Shown: positions 8,060 through 16,025 of the stretch, piece after piece
Layout of the letters: every line of letters starts with the position of its first letter
Position numbering within the stretch: the first letter of the stretch is position 1
IMG/VR virus record: IMGVR_UViG_3300032236_001853
Location: 1 to 29,197 of that record
From: a virus
Length of the DNA stretch: 29,197 nt
Strand: one strand, 5' to 3'
Made by a program: the position numbers and the translations under genes
The notes under the pieces: generated by a model
What the model was told of the DNA's origin: nothing
The model's database searches: none
Seen by the model: only the letters and a program-made list of their open reading frames with translations

Positions 8060-8928
8060 TAACATGAGCCAGAGCAGTGTATAGTTCCCAGATGTCCGTA
8101 TCCTAGGAAATCGTACCACATACAAGATTGTCCTGTATTTGGATCACAAGGCGCTGCAGTTGTAGTGGTTGTAGTAGTAGTTGTAGTGGTGGTAGTTGGT
8201 GGCGCCTGATAAATTTCAGATACGCTAAAATTAGCACCGTAACCACTTAAAGGAATTCCAAATGCGCTAGACCATGGATTTGAACCGTTTATTGGTTGAA
8301 TTAATCCGCCTAGTGTTCCAGTAGCTCCGTTTGGTAAAGTAAATGTGGCGCTTGTTACATTTCCAAGGTAACCTTGAGTAAATCCAACATTTGGACCAGA
8401 ATACTGATAATAATATCCTGTTACACCAGCAGATGGTTGCCAATATACGTATACAACATCAGATGATTGTCTATATGCTCCCAATCCTGCGATTGGCGCT
8501 GGATATACTAATGATATTGAAGAATCTGCAGATGTATTTCCTCTTGAATTTGTAGCCTTTACAACACATTTAATATTATAACCAACTAATGTTGGATCTG
8601 ACAATGTATATGAATTTGTTGTAGATCCAGATAAAATTGTCCAACCGCCTGAATACGCTTGTTTATACCATTGATAAGTATATGTTAAGGATGCTCCAGT
8701 CCATGTTCCAGTATCTACTGTTCCTACACTTCCTATTGCTGCCCCACTTGTTCCGCTCCAAGTTATTGCGGGTGCAACTGTATTTGTTGGAAATTCAGGA
8801 TAAAATTGTTTCCAGTCTGAACCATCAAAAACAAAAGCATTTGAAGAATCAACCCATGAGGTTCCATCAAAATATTTAATTTTTTTTTCAGGATTAAAGT
8901 TTGATCCATCATTTATGCTTATAGTCAT
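8056..8928 (-). CDS. Ig/FnIII-like fibre protein with poly-Thr linker
   Basis: A 290-residue surface protein. Residues 15-45 have a short FDGSDWKQFYP-type module common at phage fibre N-termini. Residues 50-140 look like a bacterial Ig-like domain (TYQWYKQ..., then YTLSDPTLVGYNIKCVVKATNSRGN). The next 95 or so residues are probably FnIII-like (VVYVYWQPSAGVTGYYYQYSG). Then come PP, thirteen consecutive threonines and AAP, and a small tail with four cysteines (CDPNTGQSC, HCSGSC). The Thr codons are mixed (ACT, ACC, ACA), so the run is kept at protein level. Thr-rich linkers are frequent O-glycosylation sites in other systems. The ATG lacks a clear Shine-Dalgarno and lies five bases after the previous stop. 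Confidence 0.75.
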   Translation of the reverse strand: MTISINDGSNFNPEKKIKYFDGTSWVDSSNAFVFDGSDWKQFYPEFPTNTVAPAITWSGTSGAAIGSVGTVDTGTWTGASLTYTYQWYKQAYSGGWTILSGSTTNSYTLSDPTLVGYNIKCVVKATNSRGNTSADSSISLVYPAPIAGLGAYRQSSDVVYVYWQPSAGVTGYYYQYSGPNVGFTQGYLGNVTSATFTLPNGATGTLGGLIQPINGSNPWSSAFGIPLSGYGANFSVSEIYQAPPTTTTTTTTTTTTTAAPCDPNTGQSCMWYDFLGYGHLGTIHCSGSCY

Positions 8929-8933
8929 TTTAT

Positions 8934-9296
8934 TTAGTATTGAATATAGATATCTCCCGCTGCGGTACCTGATGGCGGGGTAGGTGATGTTCCATAAAAT
9001 ATTTTATTTGCAGTACTTGCTGTTCCATTTACATAAACATTTGTTGGAGCAGATGTTCCTGTAGCTCCCGTTGGTCCCGTTGGCCCTGTTGCACCATTTA
9101 AACCATTTGCTCCTGTTGGGCCAGGAATATTGCTGTCCGCACCTGTTGGACCCGTTGGTCCTTTTAATCCTTGAGGACCTGTTGGTCCTAGAGCAGTTGT
9201 GACGTTATCCCAAGCAGAGCCATTCCATTGCCATGTATAATTTCCAAAAACATACTGGTCATTTAAGTTGGGGGAAGATGGAAAATTTATAGGCAT
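8934..9296 (-). CDS. Short collagen-like fibre protein
   Basis: A 120-residue protein with an N-terminal module ([23 protein letters not shown]) of the kind that precedes collagen-like repeats in phage fibres. About twelve mostly unbroken Gly-X-Y triplets of the GPTGPQG and GATGPTG type follow. It ends with a short Ser/Thr/Pro-rich domain ([19 protein letters not shown]). Collagen-like repeats in phage proteins form trimeric stalks. The gene starts one base after the stop of the 30-residue gene upstream, whose last codons supply GAGGAG as ribosome site. Confidence 0.8.
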   Translation of the reverse strand: MPINFPSSPNLNDQYVFGNYTWQWNGSAWDNVTTALGPTGPQGLKGPTGPTGADSNIPGPTGANGLNGATGPTGPTGATGTSAPTNVYVNGTASTANKIFYGTSPTPPSGTAAGDIYIQY

Positions 9297-9297
9297 T

Positions 9298-9390
9298 TTA
9301 CTCCTCTGGCTTTACTCTTTTTTTTACAGGTATATCGTCTACTACAGGTATATGAATTTCGCCCTCTAATATTTCAATATTTTCATCCAT
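9298..9390 (-). CDS. 30-residue micro-protein
   Basis: A short reading frame encoding [20 protein letters not shown] followed by [10 protein letters not shown]. It is supported by position, not by homology: an extended -10 (9400-9408) ends nine bases before its ATG, and its stop is one base from the start of the collagen-like gene, for which its final GAG GAG codons serve as the ribosome site. It could be a true peptide or a leader cistron that couples translation to the fibre gene. The charge pattern is acidic then basic, with no membrane segment. Confidence 0.5.
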   Translation of the reverse strand: MDENIEILEGEIHIPVVDDIPVKKRVKPEE

Positions 9391-9399
9391 AATTATATA

Positions 9400-9408
9400 A
9401 TTATACCA
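9400..9408 (-). promoter_or_regulatory. Extended -10 promoter, leaderless geometry
   Basis: The minus strand reads TGGTATAAT nine bases before the ATG at 9390, so the start site should lie within a few bases of that ATG. No -35 match was seen. Confidence 0.55.
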
Positions 9409-9415
9409 TCTATTG

Positions 9416-10798
9416 CTATATAGAGACTTTAGAGACCGAATCTATTGCAATGCCACTATATACAATGGTTGAGCCATTTGAAAAATAAAAAAATGAATAT
9501 CCTGGGTCTGATGAAGTATGTGCTCCCGCCGAATCAGTTAAGCTTGAATTATTTATCACAAAAGTAAAATGTGCTCCTGCTGGATCAACCCCTACAGTAC
9601 TGGCAATTCCAGGTATTGATTTTGAAGAAACATTATGTTGGTTTGATGGAGAGAACTTAATAATTCCTCCAGGTTCACCACTGCCCGATATTTTATATAA
9701 ATTACTGGTTAAATATAAATCATTATATTTGTCTATTGCAGTTCCCAATTGACCATTTTGATCAAAATTATCTGGACTTGAATATTTTACTCCTACTGAT
9801 TTTCCCCATAAATAATTTCCATTTGTATCAAATTTAATAACTGATGGATATCCAAAGGCAAACGGAAGATATGTAACAGTTATTCCTGTATCACAATTAT
9901 AGTGGTAATAAACATATATATTATCTTCAGAATCAACTTTTATACTGCTTATCCCGCTAGATTTGTTAGAATTTAATGGAGTTACTGTTATGCTTTTTTG
10001 CCACTGAATACTTCCATTTGAATCATACTTTATTAAAACTCCAATAGTTGGATTAGTTGTGGTTACTGGCCCTATCCATCCCGCCACAAAAATGTTATTA
10101 TTGCTATCAGAACAAATTGATAAAGGTGTAAAATTAGATATATCTCTTTGCCATAATAAATTTGCACTTTGATCATATTTAGCTAATGTTGCAACTGAAC
10201 TTACTGTTGCTCCCGCTATTATTGGATTATTATTTTTATCTAAACTCATGGTTACTTGATCTGCTCTTGCGCCTAGGTCTAGTTTTGCTTGACCAATTAC
10301 TTTTGCATTTCCATCTAAATCCCATTTATTTATATATATTTCATTTCTATTTCTTCCAGATGTCCAAAAAAAATCATTATTTTTAGATACATTTAAAGAA
10401 GAAGGGCTCATTATAGCTGGAGATGCATATCTAAAATATCTGTCATAAACATAATTTCCATTTGTATCAATTTTTAATACTGTATGAACAGTGTCAGTTC
10501 CTGTATTATTAAATTGAGCTACATAAATATTTTCACTTGCATCTATATCCATGCCTAATGCTGCGCCATATCCATATGAGTGAAGTGATTTTTCCCATAC
10601 AAAATTAAAATTTTTATCAAGCTTAATTAATGAATTATGGCTTGAGGTTTCTCCTTGAGGTTGATATGTATTTAATAAATAAATATTTCCTGTATTATTT
10701 GATACCGAAATTAAATAGCTTGCATACCCATATGCTCTAAACAAATACTCGGCAAAATTTTGTTCTTTTGAAGAAGTATTAACTCCTATTGGAAGCAT
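9416..10798 (-). CDS. Beta-propeller (SBBP/NHL-like) tail protein
   Basis: A 460-residue protein made of repeats of about 50-60 residues, each with a strand pattern such as DIDASENIYVAQFNN or DSNNNIFVAGWIG followed by IKYDSNGSIQWQKS. This is the signature of SBBP/NHL-like beta-propellers, so a single propeller covering most of the chain is likely. The preferred start is the ATG at 10796-10798, which overlaps the stop of the upstream collagen gene as TAATG. A nine-codon extension to a TTG at 10825 is also open but would lie inside the upstream gene. It probably forms a receptor-binding or structural head on the fibre encoded just upstream. Confidence 0.75.
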   Translation of the reverse strand: MLPIGVNTSSKEQNFAEYLFRAYGYASYLISVSNNTGNIYLLNTYQPQGETSSHNSLIKLDKNFNFVWEKSLHSYGYGAALGMDIDASENIYVAQFNNTGTDTVHTVLKIDTNGNYVYDRYFRYASPAIMSPSSLNVSKNNDFFWTSGRNRNEIYINKWDLDGNAKVIGQAKLDLGARADQVTMSLDKNNNPIIAGATVSSVATLAKYDQSANLLWQRDISNFTPLSICSDSNNNIFVAGWIGPVTTTNPTIGVLIKYDSNGSIQWQKSITVTPLNSNKSSGISSIKVDSEDNIYVYYHYNCDTGITVTYLPFAFGYPSVIKFDTNGNYLWGKSVGVKYSSPDNFDQNGQLGTAIDKYNDLYLTSNLYKISGSGEPGGIIKFSPSNQHNVSSKSIPGIASTVGVDPAGAHFTFVINNSSLTDSAGAHTSSDPGYSFFYFSNGSTIVYSGIAIDSVSKVSI

Positions 10799-12492
10799 TA
10801 AATTATATCCCCAGAAACATACCAAGTGCTACTTGATTTTTTAACTGCTATTGCAGCACTATATTGACTTCTAATTTTAGGGGTAGCGCCATTTGTTCCT
10901 GATCCCGCCGAATATACTGTAACACCACTTGCGCCTTGAATTGTTGTTTGACCTGTTCCAATTTGCCAGATAGTAATAGATGAACCATTTGCTATTGTTG
11001 TAGTATCTGCGGGAAGGGTAACAGTATTTCCAGATCCAACATTCATCCATATGATTGCATTTACATCAGAAGATTGCAATGAGTATGATGATGTTTGAGT
11101 ATTGTCTGAATATATTGCTGCACCTGTTGGTCCAGTGACTCCCGTTGTTCCTGTTGGTCCAGTTACTGATGGACCTGTAGGCCCAGTTGACCCTGTAGGA
11201 CCTGTAGAACCTATTGGTCCTGTAGGACCTGTTGGTCCTGTTACTGATGGGCCTGTTGATCCTACTGAGCCTTGTGCGCCTGTTGGACCCGTTACTGATG
11301 CACCTGTTGGACCTACTGCTCCAACTGCACCGTCAAGATTTACTGTCCAAGAAGCATATGTTCCTGTTCCAGTACTTTTTGTAATTGTAAATATTAATTG
11401 ACCATTAGATGAGTTGTAAGATGAAACATCACCAACAACATAATGAGTTGCGTCATACGCAACAATAATGCTTTGTGCTGTTGAATAACCAAGTCCTGTT
11501 CCAATTGTAATTGTTTGGCTTCCGCTGCTTGCAATTGCAAATGATGTTGAAGATGTTGTTTGATAAGAGTCTCCTCTTGGCCCCGTAGAACCTGTTGGCC
11601 CTGTAGAACCTGTTGGCCCCGTAGAACCTGTTGGGCCTGTAACTCCAATTGGTCCTGTAGGTCCTGTAATTGATGGACCTGTTGCTCCTATTGAACCTGT
11701 TGGACCTGTAACCCCTGTTGGTCCTGCTGGTCCTAGGTATCCGCTTGCTGAAAGCTGAACCCATTGACTGCTATCAGCATCTGTAGTCCATGTATACTGG
11801 ATACCATTTGTAGAGTTTACCCATCTATCTCCAACTACTGGGCTTGTTGGTGCTGTGTCTGAAAAAGTATAATTTGTTGAAATTGCTCCTGTAGGACCTG
11901 TTGATCCTGTTGGGCCAGTTGCTCCCACGTTTCCTGTTGATCCTGTTGGACCAGTCGCTCCTATTTGTCCGTTTGATCCATTTGTACCTGCTGCTCCAGT
12001 AGCACCAGTTGGTCCTGTTTGACCTATTGATCCTTGTGGGCCTTGAATTAAACCTGCGTTAATCCATGCAGATGTTGTTGTGGACCAAACATAAAGATAT
12101 CCATTTATTAAATATCCATCGCCTGAAGAACCTGTTGGGTGTGCTGTTTGTAGATCAGATAAAGTGGAATAAGTTCCTAAAATTGTTACGCCAGTGCCCT
12201 GTGGGCCTGTTGCACCCGTTGGACCTGTAGAGCCTATTGGTCCTGTAGAACCTGTTGGTCCTGTTACTGATGGGCCTGTTGCTCCTACTGAGCCTTGTGC
12301 ACCTGTTGGTCCTGTTACTGATGCACCTGTTGGCCCTGTTACTGATGGACCTGTTGGACCTGTAGCACCTGCTGGACCTGGATGTGCGTCAAGATATGCA
12401 TCCACATCTTGAGCTAAATATCTTAAATCACGGGGAACATCAGGAGTATCAGAATATTGAGGATAATGAAATCCTTTACCAGTAGTAGTCAT
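10798..12492 (-). CDS. Collagen-like fibre with shuffled beta domains
   Basis: A 564-residue fibre. After a short N-terminal anchor ([19 protein letters not shown]) it alternates Gly-X-Y blocks rich in [12 protein letters not shown] and SVTGPTG with globular modules: a [20 protein letters not shown]...[10 protein letters not shown] module near residues 100-145 (also in the protein at 23317-23958), a [20 protein letters not shown] module, and a roughly 90-residue beta domain starting [18 protein letters not shown], which recurs in the fibres at 17274 and 18804. The C-terminal domain ([17 protein letters not shown]) is a common phage fibre cap. The upstream sequence is a -10 and AGGGGG. Thr is very frequent in the Y position of triplets. 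Confidence 0.85.
   Translation of the reverse strand: MTTTGKGFHYPQYSDTPDVPRDLRYLAQDVDAYLDAHPGPAGATGPTGPSVTGPTGASVTGPTGAQGSVGATGPSVTGPTGSTGPIGSTGPTGATGPQGTGVTILGTYSTLSDLQTAHPTGSSGDGYLINGYLYVWSTTTSAWINAGLIQGPQGSIGQTGPTGATGAAGTNGSNGQIGATGPTGSTGNVGATGPTGSTGPTGAISTNYTFSDTAPTSPVVGDRWVNSTNGIQYTWTTDADSSQWVQLSASGYLGPAGPTGVTGPTGSIGATGPSITGPTGPIGVTGPTGSTGPTGSTGPTGSTGPRGDSYQTTSSTSFAIASSGSQTITIGTGLGYSTAQSIIVAYDATHYVVGDVSSYNSSNGQLIFTITKSTGTGTYASWTVNLDGAVGAVGPTGASVTGPTGAQGSVGSTGPSVTGPTGPTGPIGSTGPTGSTGPTGPSVTGPTGTTGVTGPTGAAIYSDNTQTSSYSLQSSDVNAIIWMNVGSGNTVTLPADTTTIANGSSITIWQIGTGQTTIQGASGVTVYSAGSGTNGATPKIRSQYSAAIAVKKSSSTWYVSGDII
11520..11579 (+). repeat. 60-bp repeat shared with 18146-18205
   Basis: The 60 bases here are identical to 18146-18205 in another fibre gene, 6.6 kb away. 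They encode the beginning of the shared beta domain ([12 protein letters not shown] and following residues). Identity without synonymous differences indicates recent exchange or duplication. Outside this block the two genes have diverged. Confidence 0.85.
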
Positions 12493-12502
12493 TATACCCC
12501 CT

Positions 12503-12511
12503 AGTATATCA
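12503..12511 (-). promoter_or_regulatory. Extended -10 promoter before collagen fibre
   Basis: The minus strand reads TGATATACT, then ten bases including AGGGGG, then the ATG at 12492. The geometry again allows an almost leaderless transcript. The AGGGGG may instead act as a ribosome site for read-through mRNA. Confidence 0.45.
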
Positions 12512-12513
12512 AA

Positions 12514-14622
12514 TTATTGATTTAAGGCATTATTAAAAAAGATTAAATTATTAGATAGTCTTTCATCTGCTGGATTTATATCACAAGCGATTTTACCTTG
12601 TTCATATGCCTCTTGATATCTGCTTAAATTATACAACGCTATTGCATATAAATCATGTGGCTTTTCATTCCAAGCATATTCTTCACATAAATATTCTAAA
12701 GGCTTTACTGTAATATCTAGTGTTTGCTTGCATATATCTGCACATTCCTGCCATCTACTATTTTGATAATAGTATTCTGCTAGATCTACTAGTGCTTCCC
12801 GCCTTCCTGGTGCTTGAGCAATTGACTTCTTAAGCCATTCCTCTGCTTCTGCTGGATTACACTTAGCGATATATCTCATAGATGTAGCACGTTCTGGTGG
12901 CCAAGTTGCTGTTGGCAAAGTAAGATGCTTTTTTAATTGTTGCTCTGCTTCTTGATAATGTCCATGAAACATTAGCTCTCTTCCATAATAAAATACGTTT
13001 CTATCATTTTGAGGATCTTCTTCAACAGACATTTTTAACAAAGGAAGATATTGAGATCTACTTTTTGTGTTATCTGGATGATGATGAGTTTCTAGGCCAT
13101 CTATCCACGTTTGCTTTTCTTCAATTCCATATACATATAAACATTCATGTACGGGATGCTTCCATCTATAATTTTTTCTTGAGTGAATGTGGTCATATGA
13201 AAATTCTAGCCCTGGAGTTCCATCTTCTTTCCAACTCCAAACATGCTTATATCTTGGACGGGTAATTCCTTGTGCCCAAGCATTTTCTAGTGGCTCCCGC
13301 CAGTTTGGAGTAATTACTTCATCCATGTCTAGCGAAATACACATATCAATATCTTTTGGGAGTGCTGCTAGTGCAGCATTACGAGCATCATCAAATCTCC
13401 ATGGGACAACATTTACAGTTACGACATTAATTCCTAATTCTTCTGCAAGCTTTACAGTATTGTCTGTTGATCCCGTATCAGCAATAAGCAAGTAATCTGC
13501 ATCCTTTGCAGATTCATACCATCTTTTTACAAATTGTTCTTCATTTAGTGCAATTGTGTATATTGCTACCTTCATAGTTTTCTTCATCTTTTCTTTGTAA
13601 AGTTCAAGATTATTTTGCAATCTTGAATCGGCGGGATTCATAGATAACGCTTTACTTCCATATTCTACTGCATCCCTATATAATTCTAAATTATAGCATG
13701 ATAATGAAGCAAGATCATATGGCTTATTTCCCCATGCTTCTTCTCTATATGTAAAGCCATCTCTTTTGTGATTTACATTTATACATTTTTTAGCATATTG
13801 TAAACATTTATCCCAGTCTTGTTTTTCATAAAATAGCTCTGCATAGAATAAGGTATTCTCCTTTTCTTCGCTATCTTGTAGGCTAATATCAAACCATTTA
13901 ATGGCATTCTCTAGGTCACCTAGTGATTGGTAATTTCTTGCTATATAGCTTGATGTATAAGATTTTGTAAGGCTTGTATTATCTTCAGCATTATAACTTT
14001 CTATTTTATATTTAATGGAGTTTTCAAGGTCCCCCAAAGTTTCATATTCTATTGAAAGAAAGTAAAATGTTTTCCAGTCTTTTTCTTCTTTTATTTTTTT
14101 TAAAAGTAGGGGTAGATAAGATTTTCTATCTTTATTTATATCCTGTTTTTCATCTAAAAAAATGGTGTCAATATAGACTTCATTTTGAGGCATATCCCAT
14201 TTAAGATTTTCATGAACTACTCCGAACCATTGGCAATTATTTCTATTATGTATTTTGCTATGCCATTGCCATGGGTTGCTATTGTTCCTATATTTATGGT
14301 AATAAACTGTAATTTCTGGTTTATAGGATTTTTCTAGTTCTTCCCGCCAATTATCATTTAATGACTCATCTAAGTCAAGAGATACGCAAACATCTATATC
14401 TGCAGGTATTGAATTTAAGGCAATGTTTCTTGCCTCATCAAATCTCCAAGGATTAACATTTATTTCAATTACATTTATACCGAGTTGGCGGGCTTTTTCA
14501 ACAGTCCCATCATTTGATCCTGTATCTGCAATTAAAACATAATCAGCTAATTTGGCGGAAGCAAACCATTTGTCAAGAAACTTTTCTTCATTCTTGACAA
14601 TAGTATATACAGCTATTTTCAT
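12514..14622 (-). CDS. Tandem-duplicated GT2-TPR glycosyltransferase
   Basis: A 702-residue protein consisting of two homologous halves that join at Met350. Each half starts with a GT-A/GT2 domain: MKIAVYTIVKNEE...LIADTGSNDGT in the first and MKVAIYTIALNEE...LIADTGSTDNT in the second, with DxD motifs in SLDLDE (81-86) and SLDMDE (about 430-435). Each continues with NPWRFDEARN / VPWRFDDARN and ends in helical TPR-like repeats (DLENAIKWFDISL and others) finishing with a NPADxRLxNNL motif. The same GT2 plus TPR plan is known from protein-modifying enzymes such as SunS. Both halves keep the DxD, so both may be active. No strong ribosome site precedes Met350. The substrate is unknown; phage fibres are plausible. 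Confidence 0.85.
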   Translation of the reverse strand: MKIAVYTIVKNEEKFLDKWFASAKLADYVLIADTGSNDGTVEKARQLGINVIEINVNPWRFDEARNIALNSIPADIDVCVSLDLDESLNDNWREELEKSYKPEITVYYHKYRNNSNPWQWHSKIHNRNNCQWFGVVHENLKWDMPQNEVYIDTIFLDEKQDINKDRKSYLPLLLKKIKEEKDWKTFYFLSIEYETLGDLENSIKYKIESYNAEDNTSLTKSYTSSYIARNYQSLGDLENAIKWFDISLQDSEEKENTLFYAELFYEKQDWDKCLQYAKKCINVNHKRDGFTYREEAWGNKPYDLASLSCYNLELYRDAVEYGSKALSMNPADSRLQNNLELYKEKMKKTMKVAIYTIALNEEQFVKRWYESAKDADYLLIADTGSTDNTVKLAEELGINVVTVNVVPWRFDDARNAALAALPKDIDMCISLDMDEVITPNWREPLENAWAQGITRPRYKHVWSWKEDGTPGLEFSYDHIHSRKNYRWKHPVHECLYVYGIEEKQTWIDGLETHHHPDNTKSRSQYLPLLKMSVEEDPQNDRNVFYYGRELMFHGHYQEAEQQLKKHLTLPTATWPPERATSMRYIAKCNPAEAEEWLKKSIAQAPGRREALVDLAEYYYQNSRWQECADICKQTLDITVKPLEYLCEEYAWNEKPHDLYAIALYNLSRYQEAYEQGKIACDINPADERLSNNLIFFNNALNQ

Positions 14623-14625
14623 ATA

Positions 14626-15303
14626 TTAAATTTCTGTAGGTACGTGTGTCCAGTCAATTTTTAAAATTTTATGATGATTAACCATAACATCTGGATAACA
14701 ATAAATAGGAATTTGTTGTTCGTAGGCCTGAATACACCAAGAAATATCTTCTCCTAATGTTTCTGTAAAAATAGAACCATCTTCTAATTTTCTATCTTGA
14801 TGGTAATGCCCAAACCAAGGTCTATGCATTGATTCAAATACTCCACTTTTAACAGCAATAAATCCAAAACCACAACTTCTTATTTCAAATTCTTTAGACA
14901 TTCCTTTAATTATGTGGGCTGGCATTCCTCCAGGTTTTTCTACGGCATGAACGCTTGTAGTTGTTGCGTCACCCAAAAGATAAACTCCTGTTGCAATTTG
15001 ATGTTCTGAATTATATAGTTTAAAAAAATCATCAACTGTCCATGAAATATCTGAGTCAATCCAAAATATTTTATTGTATGTTACGGTATCAGATAAAGGA
15101 CCTTTATCTTGAGGGTTTAATAAAAGCCCACCGCCAGAAATAGTTAATTCTCTTGCATTTCCCACTAAAGAGGATCTTCCATTTAACCATTTATAAGAAA
15201 TATTTTTTTTATTTAATTCAATTAAAGTATCTACCAAACTTGCTACATAGTCTGCTTCTAAATTTTCTCCTGGGGTAGCTATCAATACATCGTAATGTTC
15301 CAT
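14626..15303 (-). CDS. GT-A fold glycosyltransferase
   Basis: A 225-residue putative nucleotide-sugar transferase. It has LIATPGENLEADYVASL at the N-terminus, RSSLVGNAREL near 43-53, a DxD in FWIDSDISW (Asp83, Asp85), a GGMPAHIIKG loop, and ETLGEDISWC (Glu185, Asp186), the usual place of the general base in GT-A enzymes. VNHHK near 208-212 is a typical late metal-ligand histidine. It lacks a signal peptide or membrane segment. It has a promoter (15340-15348) and a good ribosome site (AAAGGA), and is followed three bases later by the duplicated GT2-TPR gene, so the two form a glycosylation operon. Confidence 0.8.
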   Translation of the reverse strand: MEHYDVLIATPGENLEADYVASLVDTLIELNKKNISYKWLNGRSSLVGNARELTISGGGLLLNPQDKGPLSDTVTYNKIFWIDSDISWTVDDFFKLYNSEHQIATGVYLLGDATTTSVHAVEKPGGMPAHIIKGMSKEFEIRSCGFGFIAVKSGVFESMHRPWFGHYHQDRKLEDGSIFTETLGEDISWCIQAYEQQIPIYCYPDVMVNHHKILKIDWTHVPTEI

Positions 15304-15339
15304 TATTTTCCTTTGTTAGTGTTTAAACAATATAAATCT

Positions 15340-15348
15340 ATAATAGCA
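15340..15348 (-). promoter_or_regulatory. Extended -10 promoter of glycosyltransferase operon
   Basis: The minus strand reads TGCTATTAT, 36 bases before the ATG at 15303. Its TG overlaps the end of a perfect inverted repeat (15347-15380), which would cover the spacer and the -35 position. Confidence 0.55.
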
Positions 15349-15380
15349 CATATGGGGCTGTTTTATCAACCCCATATGTG
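15347..15380. repeat. Inverted repeat at promoter, operator or attenuator
   Basis: Two perfect 11-base arms, CACATATGGGG at 15347-15357 and CCCCATATGTG at 15370-15380, are separated by 12 bases that can pair further (TTG/CAG with one wobble on the minus strand, loop ATAAAA). No U-run follows on the minus strand, so a simple intrinsic terminator for the gene ending at 15400 is doubtful. Overlap with the -10 suggests an operator or an RNA stability hairpin. Confidence 0.65.
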
Positions 15381-15399
15381 TATATCAATATTTAATTAA

Positions 15400-15699
15400 T
15401 TATTTTGATAAAATCTCAGTTGCCAAAGATTCTCTTTGTGCTGGAGACATTGTATTTAACCAATCACTTCTTTGTTCTTGAGTTAAAAGTGGATCTATTT
15501 CTTCTGGAATATAAAATCCATCAAAAGGTCCTGGAGGATTGGTTGCTTGATCAATAAAAGATTTTGCCCAATCTTCGGCTTCTTTTTTATTAGCCCATTG
15601 GACATTTGATCCATTATGTGGCTGATAAATAAATGGAACATCTGATCCATCTTCAAAAATTCTTACTGCATATGTATTTTCTTCTATTTCATATCTCAT
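15400..15699 (-). CDS. Hypothetical fibre-associated protein
   Basis: A 99-residue protein with an N-terminal beta part (RYEIEENTYAVRIFEDGSDVPF), then WANKKEAEDWAKSFIDQA, and a helical C-terminus with LLTQEQRSDWLNTMSPAQRESL. I do not recognise the family with certainty. The size, the position right after fibre genes and the AEDWAKSF-type helix recall small fibre assembly or chaperone proteins. It starts in a TAATG overlap with the upstream gene; the ribosome site GGAGT lies within that gene's last codons (GVEL). It is the last gene before the inverted repeat. Confidence 0.65.
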   Translation of the reverse strand: MRYEIEENTYAVRIFEDGSDVPFIYQPHNGSNVQWANKKEAEDWAKSFIDQATNPPGPFDGFYIPEEIDPLLTQEQRSDWLNTMSPAQRESLATEILSK

Positions 15700-16025
15700 T
15701 ATAGTTCAACTCCAAAAATTGTAATTATATATTCAGGTGCATTATCTGTATTCAATGTCATAAAATCGCCAGATTGCATTGAGAATGGTCCTTTTATGGT
15801 AACTGTATTTGAATCTGATGGGTAGCCTCTATAGATTCTATCCGCATCACTTACACTATTTCCATTTTGAGTAATTGATATGCTTGCTGGTCCGTCATAA
15901 GTTGTAGTAACTATATTGATTGCCCTTACTACAGCTTGAACTCCACTTGGTACTGTATATAAAGTTGTATTGCTTGCATGTCCGCTACTTTTAACTTGTG
16001 CTAGTATTTTATATGTTGTTGTCAT
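15699..16025 (-). CDS. Small beta-sandwich virion protein
   Basis: A 108-residue beta-rich protein, TTTYKILAQVKSSGHASNTT at the start and GPFSMQSGDFMTLNTDNAPE followed by YIITIFGVEL at the end. It is the compact form of the domain that is split in the next protein upstream (16025-17269): the N-terminal 65 residues and the C-terminal 40 residues of that protein align with the two ends of this one. Both end in GVEL and TAATG. The phage virion location is inferred from the neighbours; the function is probably structural. Confidence 0.7.
   Translation of the reverse strand: MTTTYKILAQVKSSGHASNTTLYTVPSGVQAVVRAINIVTTTYDGPASISITQNGNSVSDADRIYRGYPSDSNTVTIKGPFSMQSGDFMTLNTDNAPEYIITIFGVEL

Noticed and set aside
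10799-10825. TTG start giving the propeller protein nine more residues
   Set aside because: The ATG at 10798 overlaps the upstream stop as TAATG, as at several other junctions here. The extension lies wholly within the previous gene.
12514-13575. Separate gene starting at the internal Met350 of the duplicated glycosyltransferase
   Set aside because: The frame is continuous and only a weak GAAG precedes this ATG, so a single fused protein is the simpler reading.
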